Positions 1 to 4,619 of a stretch of 5,509 nt of DNA are shown here, piece by piece (positions within the stretch are counted from its first letter, which is position 1; every line of letters begins with the position of its first letter). The stretch is from Thermoproteota archaeon (GTDB lineage: Archaea; Korarchaeota; Korarchaeia; Korarchaeales; Korarchaeaceae): NCBI GenBank assembly GCA_015521385.1, contig WAOH01000047.1:1-5509 (forward strand), written 5' to 3'. A program made the position numbers and the translations under genes. A model generated the notes under the pieces. The model saw only the letters and a program-made list of their open reading frames with translations, had not been told where the DNA came from and searched no databases.

Positions 1-445
1 CCCGAAGGAGCGGTCGCTGGGTGTGGGCGAGGTTCCTCTTGTTCAGGAATCGGGACACCTCGTAGTCCTTGACCGCTATCGATATGAGGTAGAGTATCTT
101 GGGGGCGGCCTCCCCGAGCTGGACGTCTTGGGGTACCGAGATCTCGTAGTACCTCCTGTGTCCGTGGAGCCTGGCGTGACCCAGCTCGTGGTAGATGGAG
201 GCCACCATCAGATCCCTAGGCACCTCGAACCTCACGATCACCGTGGGCCTGTCCAAGGCGATGTGCAGCGCGTGGAAGTCCGATGATTCCGGGGTCCAGA
301 ACTCGCCCAGGACCTGCCTCAGGTTCTCCTCACCCCTGACCACGACCAGATCGAATCCCTCGACGCCTACCTCCCGGCTCGCCCTCTCGACCACCTCCAC
401 CACGGGGAGGGCCTCGAGAGGGGTGACTCCCACCAGCCTGATCAC
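1..445 (-). CDS. HEXXH zinc-metallopeptidase-like protein of unknown role (N-terminal part)
   Basis: Read on the minus strand, this frame is open from a GTG at 445-443 to the left edge, giving 148 complete codons and no stop, so the C-terminus is missing. An in-frame TGA lies just upstream (466-464) and GTG 445 is the first possible start. Residues 81-95 read VASIYHELGHARLHG, a perfect HEXXH zinc-binding motif (His86, Glu87, His90). About 39 residues later comes AVKDYEVSRFL, whose Glu129 could be the third zinc ligand, as in gluzincins. Residues 1-75 look like an alpha/beta domain and there is no signal peptide or membrane segment, so the protein should be cytoplasmic. The layout recalls archaeal HEXXH families of unknown function; from memory DUF5781 is a candidate, but I could not check this. 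The motif makes a zinc fold likely; substrate and proteolytic activity are unknown. It is divergent from the sixA-like gene and looks leaderless. Confidence 0.85.
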   Translation of the reverse strand, partial: MIRLVGVTPLEALPVVEVVERASREVGVEGFDLVVVRGEENLRQVLGEFWTPESSDFHALHIALDRPTVIVRFEVPRDLMVASIYHELGHARLHGHRRYYEISVPQDVQLGEAAPKILYLISIAVKDYEVSRFLNKRNLAHTQRPLLR

Positions 446-464
446 ATGTGAGAACGCCGACCAT

Positions 465-473
465 CATATAAGG
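465..473. promoter_or_regulatory. TATA-like element shared by divergent genes
   Basis: The sequence CATATAAGG contains ATATAA on the plus strand and TTATAT on the minus strand (466-471). Its centre is about 23 bases from the GTG start of the HEXXH gene, which fits a leaderless minus-strand transcript. It is about 34 bases from the ATG of the sixA-like gene, which fits a plus-strand transcript with a leader of 8-10 bases. I see no second TATA candidate in this gap. This is inferred from spacing; no transcript data were available. Confidence 0.5.
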
Positions 474-493
474 TCCTAGCGGTACACTACAGG

Positions 494-500
494 GGTGAGG
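494..500 (+). promoter_or_regulatory. Shine-Dalgarno sequence of the sixA-like gene
   Basis: GGTGAGG ends two bases before ATG 503, with the GGTGA core ending four bases before it. It matches the complement of the archaeal 16S rRNA 3' end and supports ATG 503 as the start. It is the clearest ribosome binding site in the window; several of the other genes look leaderless instead. Confidence 0.6.
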
Positions 501-502
501 GT

Positions 503-952
503 ATGAGGGTCTGTCTGGTGAGGCACGGCGAGGCCCGGAGCAAGGAAGAGGATCCGGAGAGGCACCTCACCGAGAGAGGGGTGGAGGAGGCTCGGAGGAT
601 AGCGAGGTTCTTGAAGCGGATCGGGATCGGGGTGGAGGAGGTGCTCCACAGCGGCAAGACGAGGGCCAAGGAGACCGCCGAGATAGTGGCCTCGGAGCTG
701 GGGGCTAGGGTGAGTGAGGCGGAGGGCCTGAACCCGCTCGACGACCCGAGTGAGTGGGCGTCCCGGCTAGGGGAGATGGAGGGGGACGTGGTGCTCGTGG
801 GACACCTCCCGCACCTGAGCAGGCTGGCGGGCCTACTACTGACCGGAGCGCCGTCTGAATTCGTTAAGCTCTCCTCTGGAGGGGCTCTCTGCCTGGAGAG
901 GTCTGAAGGTGGATGGACGCTGGTGTATCTCGTCTCGCCAGATATCGTGTAG
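503..952 (+). CDS. sixA: SixA-like phosphohistidine phosphatase (histidine phosphatase superfamily)
   Basis: This 149-residue protein has the compact size of the SixA branch of the histidine phosphatase superfamily. Residues 5-11 read LVRHGEA, where His8 is the catalytic phospho-accepting His beside Arg7. LTERG (22-26) is the usual second motif. LHSGKTRAKETAE (48-60) supplies Arg54, expected to bind phosphate, and VGHLPHLS (99-106) carries the second active-site His101. No signal peptide is visible, so it should be cytoplasmic. In Escherichia coli SixA removes phosphate from a phosphohistidine in a signalling or phosphotransferase protein. The substrate here is unknown, as no histidine kinase, HPt or PTS gene is visible. 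The ATG at 503 is preceded by GGTGAGG (494-500), a good match to the archaeal anti-Shine-Dalgarno end. The superfamily assignment is firm; the SixA name rests on size and motif order. Confidence 0.9.
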   Translation: MRVCLVRHGEARSKEEDPERHLTERGVEEARRIARFLKRIGIGVEEVLHSGKTRAKETAEIVASELGARVSEAEGLNPLDDPSEWASRLGEMEGDVVLVGHLPHLSRLAGLLLTGAPSEFVKLSSGGALCLERSEGGWTLVYLVSPDIV

Positions 953-1208
953 AGCCTCGATCGGCAGGTCCGGGACGCCGGCAAGCGAGGGAATGCTTTC
1001 GCTATGACAGGGGGATCCTGTATCATTTGCCGTGACATAGCTCCCGAGGGTCTCGGTGATGGTGATGTCCAACAATCCCAGATGAATCCCACCGTACCCT
1101 CGCATTGCTTGGGTATACGCGTCACCCACCACCGTATGTAGAGAGTTCGATGGATACTCCTCCTTTCCGAAACTGTCAAGCTACAGCCGACTTCCATGCA
1201 ATGAGTCG
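953..1208. other. Gap without a supported gene between two convergent genes
   Basis: This 256-base stretch lies between the 3' ends of the sixA-like gene (plus) and the nitroreductase gene (minus). Apart from the hairpin at 955-990 I find no RNA gene or recognisable repeat. One minus-strand frame is open from about 1184 leftwards and reads like a protein for some 80 codons, but it has no recognised homology and would run antisense into the sixA-like 3' end. I do not call it a gene. Confidence 0.5.
955..990 (+). other. Two-tier hairpin just after the sixA-like stop codon
   Basis: CCTCG (955-959) pairs with CGAGG (986-990), and inside it CGGC (962-965) pairs with GCCG (977-980). The structure begins two bases after the TAG stop. 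No T-run follows, so it is not a classic terminator; it may mark or protect the transcript's 3' end, or be chance in GC-rich DNA. Confidence 0.35.
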
Positions 1209-1739
1209 TCAGGTTGGCGCCCAATATCTCCCATATCTATCGAGGTGCACTATCTCCCTGAGTTCCTTTCTCTTCTTTGGATTTGGGCTCTCGTCAGGCC
1301 ATCCAACTGCTAATATAGCAACCGGTATCAGTCTTTCAGGCAACTCCAAGAGCTCCTGAACCTTCTCCACATTTCTCAGGCTCTGTATCCACACGGTCCC
1401 CAGTCCAAGGGCATGGGCTGCTAGCATCACGTACATCACAGCGTTGGCGCAATCGACGAGGTACGACGTGGGGGAGGCTTCCCTGTCGCATACAACTACG
1501 ATAGCGAGGGGAGCTCCTAGTAGAGGGGAGGCATGTCTATGGATTCTCCCGAGCCTCTCCTTGAGCAGATCGTCTTTCACTACTATGAACTCCCAAGGCT
1601 GGGAGTTCTTGGCACTGGGGGCGAACCTAGCAGCGTCCAAGATCTTAAGGATCAGCTCATCGGATACGGGTCTGTCCTTGAACTTCCTTATGCTCCTTCT
1701 ACTTATCAGAAATCGGAGGTGATCGCATCCGTCCGACAT
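1209..1739 (-). CDS. Nitroreductase family FMN-dependent oxidoreductase
   Basis: This 176-residue protein has the hallmarks of the nitroreductase fold. It opens with ISRRSIRKF (12-20), whose Arg-Arg-Ser-x-Arg cluster binds the FMN phosphate. PSAKNSQPWEF (41-51) is the classic second motif, a glycine-rich GLGTVWIQ segment (112-119) lies in the core, and AVGWPDESP (144-152) followed by the RKELREIVHLDRYG tail (157-170) contacts flavin. Family members are dimers that use NAD(P)H to reduce nitro compounds, quinones or flavins, or carry out specialised dehydrogenations; the substrate cannot be told here. I chose ATG 1739 because a TATA-like box lies about 31 bases upstream, leaving a leader of only about 5 bases. 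An in-frame TTG at 1754 would add five residues (MAWDT) but sits too close to that box. The gene stands alone and is poorer in GC than its neighbours, with less AGG-dominated codon use, which may reflect transfer. Confidence 0.92.
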   Translation of the reverse strand: MSDGCDHLRFLISRRSIRKFKDRPVSDELILKILDAARFAPSAKNSQPWEFIVVKDDLLKERLGRIHRHASPLLGAPLAIVVVCDREASPTSYLVDCANAVMYVMLAAHALGLGTVWIQSLRNVEKVQELLELPERLIPVAILAVGWPDESPNPKKRKELREIVHLDRYGRYWAPT

Positions 1740-1754
1740 CGTATCCCATGCCAA

Positions 1755-2045
1755 ATGCGGGACGATCTTAATAATGAGGAATAATCGATCACCCCTTCGG
1801 GAGGGTCTGCGGTCACAACAAAGCTATTTCCAGGGCTAACGGGATGAGGGCAGCAGATCCAATTCTAGCCACGGGAAAACACGTTGTACGACTTCCGTCT
1901 CGACTCCTAGGTGAGCATTCCACAGGTGGACGGTGCCCGGTCCTGCCCCAGCGCTGCCGTTCCCCCTACCTCGGGAATCCGTCACTCGGGTATGTGCACA
2001 TGGCCTACGCTAACCGGCTGGGAGTAGGCGGTGGTAGTGTGAGGG
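1755..2045. other. Palindrome-rich gap with no recognised gene
   Basis: About 290 bases separate the nitroreductase start from the mscS terminator, and no coding frame here looks real. Several self-complementary elements are visible: a C-UUCG-G type loop near 1793-1806, TCCAC-AG-GTGGA at 1919-1930, the 10-base perfect palindrome ATGTGCACAT at 1992-2001, and GCCTAC (2003-2008) pairing with GTAGGC (2024-2029). I searched by eye for tRNA T-arm, RNase P RNA and SRP RNA signatures on both strands and found none. It could be an unrecognised structured RNA, a regulatory zone or a decayed gene. Confidence 0.4.
1767..1774 (-). promoter_or_regulatory. TATA-like box of the nitroreductase gene
   Basis: On the minus strand this reads TTATTAAG, centred about 31 bases upstream of ATG 1739, so transcription would start near 1744 with an almost absent leader. 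The element is also A/T-rich on the plus strand (CTTAATAA), so it could drive a rightward transcript into the gap at 1795-2045. No such transcript is otherwise evident. Confidence 0.45.
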
Positions 2046-2065
2046 AAAACCACCCCCAAGGGGGT
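2046..2065 (-). terminator. Hairpin plus T-run terminator after mscS
   Basis: On the minus strand ACCCCC and GGGGGT (2065-2052) form a very GC-rich hairpin with a tiny loop, followed by GG and then TTTT (2049-2046). It begins 16 bases past the mscS stop codon, where the end of the DUF432-mscS transcript is expected. Archaeal termination depends mainly on the T-run, which is short here, so the hairpin may also help define or protect the 3' end. Confidence 0.55.
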
Positions 2066-2081
2066 AGGCAGCGCGATCCGG

Positions 2082-2867
2082 TCATTCCTCCTCTCTCTTC
2101 AGCCACACCACCCTCTGGGGGAAGGGTATCTCAACTCCCGCGCTCTCCAGCGCCTCCTTGACCCTAGAGAGGAGCCAGACCTTTGTCGACCACCACTGGC
2201 TGGTCGGCGCCCAGCACCTGAAGTTCAGGATCACGGCACTGTCCCCGTACTCCTGCACGAGGACCTCGGGAGCGGGTTCGGCCAGCACGAATGGATGCCG
2301 CTCGGCCAGCCCGATCAGGGCCTCTTTAGCTACCTCCAGATCCGACGAGTAGGACACGCCCACCGGTATGCTTATCCTCCTGACGGGCATCGCGGAGAAG
2401 TTGACTATCGGGCTGGAGAACAGCTTCTCGTTCGGTATTCTCACCAGGTGGCCGTCCCACGACATTATCTTGGTAGAGAAGATCCCTATCTCCTTCACCA
2501 CCCCCTCCACGACACCCTCCACCTTGATGGCGTCTCCCGGTTTCAGGGGCCTGTCCAAGTATATGAAGACTCCGCTCAGGAAGTTCGCGAATACAGTCCT
2601 GCTGGCGAAGGCCACGGCAATTCCAAGGGTTCCACCCGCTATCAGGAGCCCTGAAAGATCTATGTTGAGTGGTGCGAGCGATGAGATAACCCCGAAGAAT
2701 ATGATCGTGTAGAAGATCAAGTTGTTGAGGGGCCTGTAGACGGAGGAAGTCATGTACTTAGGCAGGACCCTGCTCAGGAACCTCCTCACCAGAAAGGCCA
2801 CCAGTAGTGTTCCCACGACGCCCAGAAGGACTCCCACGTAGGGCAACAGCGAGTCAACGGACTGCAT
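2082..2867 (-). CDS. mscS: MscS-family small-conductance mechanosensitive channel
   Basis: At 261 residues this is a minimal MscS protein with three predicted membrane helices: TM1 about 7-28, TM2 about 47-66 and the pore helix TM3 about 71-101. TM3 is rich in small residues (LLIAGGTLGIAVAFASRTV) and leads into the conserved FLSGVFIYLDRPLKPGDAI segment (96-113) that opens the beta domain. VPxNE-type signals follow (RIPNEKLF, 143-150), then an alpha/beta C-terminal domain ending in VEIPFPQRVVWL (245-256), typical of the family. MscS channels open under membrane tension and release solutes on hypo-osmotic shock. The ATG at 2867 lies one base after the stop of the DUF432-type gene, and GGTGA at the end of that gene can serve as its Shine-Dalgarno site, so the two are almost certainly co-transcribed and translationally coupled. 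A terminator follows at 2065-2046. Confidence 0.95.
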   Translation of the reverse strand: MQSVDSLLPYVGVLLGVVGTLLVAFLVRRFLSRVLPKYMTSSVYRPLNNLIFYTIIFFGVISSLAPLNIDLSGLLIAGGTLGIAVAFASRTVFANFLSGVFIYLDRPLKPGDAIKVEGVVEGVVKEIGIFSTKIMSWDGHLVRIPNEKLFSSPIVNFSAMPVRRISIPVGVSYSSDLEVAKEALIGLAERHPFVLAEPAPEVLVQEYGDSAVILNFRCWAPTSQWWSTKVWLLSRVKEALESAGVEIPFPQRVVWLKREEE

Positions 2868-2868
2868 G

Positions 2869-3522
2869 TCACCACACCATCCTGTAGCCGCTCGCTATCC
2901 TCTGGATCAGGTCCACCGACTTGACCGGCGGGTAAACGAGGTCCGCCTCCACGGGGGGCTCGTTCTTCAGCTCGACGTAGAGGTCATCGCCGACGGTCAC
3001 CTCGATGACCTCATAGTAGACCGCCCCGTCCCTGAAGAATATGTCCAGCTCGTTCACCGGGATGACTATCCTGTCCACCTCCTTTGGAGCCTTTACCCTG
3101 AAGGTGACCCTCACCCGTGCACCTATGCCCGGCTGCGGATCCCTCGACAGGGGGCTCTCGTGATACCTGCACACAACCCCCTCGGTCGTGGGACCGTAGA
3201 GGGAATACTTCACCCTGAATGGGGAGAGGAAACCCACTATCCTGTTGTCCAGCGAGACGGCCAGATCGTAAGGAGCGGAGAGCCATATCTCCTGACCGTC
3301 CAGCGGGACGAACCCCTCCCCGATCCTTATCATTAGGTAGTCGGACACCTTTGAGGGCACGTTCACCGGAGGATGGGGCCTCACCTTCACCTCCTCGGCT
3401 CCGGTCAGCAAGCTTTTGGCGGTGTGATCGTCAGTCATGCTCAACCGGCCGTCACTGAGCGAGATCTTTGCCCTCCCCAGCTCCAGGGTCTCACCACTCC
3501 TCAGGGTCCACAACAGATCCAC
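2869..3522 (-). CDS. DUF432-family protein, partner gene of mscS
   Basis: This 217-residue protein matches my memory of the archaeal DUF432 family, mainly from the segment DYLMIRIGEGFVPLDG (61-76), then WLSAPYDLAV (80-89) and the central YSLYGPTTEGVVCRYHESPL block (106-125). The rest is mostly short beta strands, with no signal peptide or membrane helix, so it should be cytoplasmic. Its biochemical role is unknown to me. It is the first gene of the operon, directly before mscS with a one-base gap, which suggests it acts with the channel, for example as a cytoplasmic partner or sensor; that is inference from position. GTG 3522 is the first start after an in-frame TGA (3528-3526), and a TATA-like TAAAAAG box sits about 24 bases upstream, so the transcript looks leaderless. 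The family call is good; the function is open. Confidence 0.85.
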   Translation of the reverse strand: MDLLWTLRSGETLELGRAKISLSDGRLSMTDDHTAKSLLTGAEEVKVRPHPPVNVPSKVSDYLMIRIGEGFVPLDGQEIWLSAPYDLAVSLDNRIVGFLSPFRVKYSLYGPTTEGVVCRYHESPLSRDPQPGIGARVRVTFRVKAPKEVDRIVIPVNELDIFFRDGAVYYEVIEVTVGDDLYVELKNEPPVEADLVYPPVKSVDLIQRIASGYRMVW

Positions 3523-3542
3523 CCCTCATAAGTGATCCCTCT

Positions 3543-3549
3543 CTTTTTA
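3543..3549 (-). promoter_or_regulatory. TATA-like box of the DUF432-mscS operon
   Basis: On the minus strand this reads TAAAAAG, centred about 24 bases before the GTG at 3522. The spacing fits an archaeal promoter whose transcript starts at or next to the start codon. It is the only A/T-rich run in the proximal part of the divergent gap. Confidence 0.5.
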
Positions 3550-3614
3550 GTCATCGCGTTTCCCCGCGCCGGCCCGAGGTGCGATGCGTGAGATCCGCGC
3601 GGTGGCTCGATGTT

Positions 3615-3623
3615 CTTTTAAAT
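3615..3623 (+). promoter_or_regulatory. TATA box of the emfourin-like gene
   Basis: CTTTTAAAT is a good archaeal TATA box. Its centre is about 26-27 bases before ATG 3646 but only about 14 bases before ATG 3634. Transcription should therefore begin at or near 3646, making that ATG a leaderless start and putting ATG 3634 outside the message. Confidence 0.6.
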
Positions 3624-3645
3624 CGCGACCCACATGCCACAGCGG

Positions 3646-4458
3646 ATGGGGCCCGGGACGATCTTCCCGCTGGTGGTGACGTCCGGCCTAGTCCCCATCA
3701 TCAGCTCGATCAAGGAGCCTCCATTCCTGGTCTATTACAGGAGGGGAGGGATCTCAGGGCTGACAGAGAGCTTGGTGGTCTACTCGAACGGTACGGGCGT
3801 CTACAGGAGTGATGTCGAGGAGAGCAGGGGTAAGGTAGACGGGGACACCATATCCGCCCTGAGGACGGTCCTCAATTCGGTCTCCGCGCGAGGCTTCTCC
3901 GAGGTGGGTCCTAAGCCGGCGGCCATGGACTTCGTCCATCACGAGGTTATATATCCCGGAAGGGGTGAGAGGTTCGCTTGGGTGGATGAGTGGGCCTCAG
4001 AGGTGGAGCTACCTAGGGAGATAAGAGCCCTCACCAAACTCCTAGATCACGTAATCTCCAAGGTCAGGGGATTGAGGTGGACCAACTGGGAGGAGAGATC
4101 CACCGCATACCTCAGGGTGAAGGCCGCGCTGGACGGGATTGTCGCGAGGGGTGGTGAGAGCCTTTCGTTGAGGGTATCGGTGGTATGCCTGAGCGAGTTT
4201 CCCATCACTTACCTCCCTCCAACGCCCCACTCCCCGGACGTGGATGTCAGATCGGAGAAGGGGATCTCGATCGACTCGCTGAAGGTGGAGGGTCGGATTT
4301 CCGATGGGCGCAGGAGGAAACTGGTTCCCGGTAAGGAACTGAAGGTGGAGGCATCCGTGAGGGTAGAGAGTGACAGGAGGGGCCTCCACTGGCTCAGCGT
4401 ATACTTCCCCCCGGGGAACCCTAGCCTAGAGGTGTCCCTCCCCCTCGTGGTCGTCTGA
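3646..4458 (+). CDS. Emfourin-like domain protein with C-terminal beta-rich region
   Basis: I chose ATG 3646 (270 residues) over ATG 3634 (274 residues) because the TATA box centre lies 26-27 bases upstream. Residues 27-54 (FLVYYRRGGISGLTESLVVY and on), a helix at 68-87, then DFVHHEVIYPG with a short strand and a helix ending near 140, follow the order I associate with emfourin-like domains, whose founding member inhibits the metalloprotease protealysin. The match is from pattern memory and is tentative. Residues about 151-270 are rich in alternating hydrophobic strands (ESLSLRVSVV, KELKVEASVRVES, HWLSVYF, LEVSLPLVVV) and probably form a beta-sandwich. A hydrophobic stretch at 6-22 could be a weak signal or anchor, but no basic residue precedes it from this start. 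It is divergent from the DUF432-mscS operon. Protease inhibition is a hypothesis; the gene itself is secure. Confidence 0.8.
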   Translation: MGPGTIFPLVVTSGLVPIISSIKEPPFLVYYRRGGISGLTESLVVYSNGTGVYRSDVEESRGKVDGDTISALRTVLNSVSARGFSEVGPKPAAMDFVHHEVIYPGRGERFAWVDEWASEVELPREIRALTKLLDHVISKVRGLRWTNWEERSTAYLRVKAALDGIVARGGESLSLRVSVVCLSEFPITYLPPTPHSPDVDVRSEKGISIDSLKVEGRISDGRRRKLVPGKELKVEASVRVESDRRGLHWLSVYFPPGNPSLEVSLPLVVV

Positions 4459-4619
4459 AAGCCATGAGCTGGTCAACGGGAGAACAACCCCTCGTACGCC
4501 GGCGCGGCACATGTCTCCAGAGTTCGAAGACCCACGCCTGTACCCTGTGCTTCGCCTAAGCGGCGCGCGGTGGGCTTGGTTCCACTCGAATAACCTTAAG
4601 GGCAAGCCCCTATGTGGGT
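4459..4619. other. Intergenic region before the PaaK/CapK-like gene
   Basis: These 161 bases contain no gene I can support. There is no T-run after the upstream stop codon. The fragment GAGTTCGAAGACCC near 4518-4533 resembles a tRNA T-loop, but the flanking bases do not form the five-pair stem, so I do not call a tRNA. The right part holds the promoter region and an inverted repeat described separately. Confidence 0.5.
4572..4609 (+). promoter_or_regulatory. Promoter region with inverted repeat upstream of the PaaK/CapK-like gene
   Basis: GGGCTTG (4572-4578) and CAAGCCC (4603-4609) are perfect 7-base inverted copies separated by 24 bases. Between them lies the only A/T-rich stretch, AATAACCTTAAG (4589-4600), about 20-30 bases before ATG 4620 and the likely, though weak, TATA region. 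The repeat could be a paired operator around the promoter or just a chance match. Confidence 0.35.

Noticed and set aside
836..1132. A 98-codon minus-strand frame as a complete gene
   Set aside because: It would overlap the 3' end of the convergent sixA-like gene by about 117 bases and has no recognised homology. The part beyond 953 is kept only as a low-interest finding.
487..1224. A 245-codon minus-strand frame antisense to the sixA-like gene
   Set aside because: It is fully antisense to a gene with intact catalytic motifs, has low-complexity Ser/Arg/Pro-rich composition and matches no family; GC-rich coding DNA commonly leaves such frames open.
1795..2080. RNase P RNA or SRP RNA in the gap
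   Set aside because: The conserved RNase P core (GAGGAAAGTCC-like, ACAGAA-like) and the SRP helix 8 signature (GGAAG with AGCAG) were not found on either strand by eye.
1844..2161. Plus-strand 105-codon frame in the palindrome-rich gap
   Set aside because: Pro/Arg/Gly-rich composition without domain signs, and its end runs antisense into mscS and its terminator.
2295..2712. Plus-strand frames of 114-119 codons inside mscS
   Set aside because: They are antisense to a clear MscS coding sequence and have no family resemblance.
2866..3336. Plus-strand 156-codon frame opposite the DUF432-type gene
   Set aside because: His/Asp/Arg/Pro-rich shadow of the real gene; the minus-strand frame carries the recognisable family segments.
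4518..4533. Possible tRNA T-loop (GAGTTCGAAGACCC)
   Set aside because: Flanking bases do not form the T-stem, and no acceptor, D or anticodon arms can be built around it on either strand.
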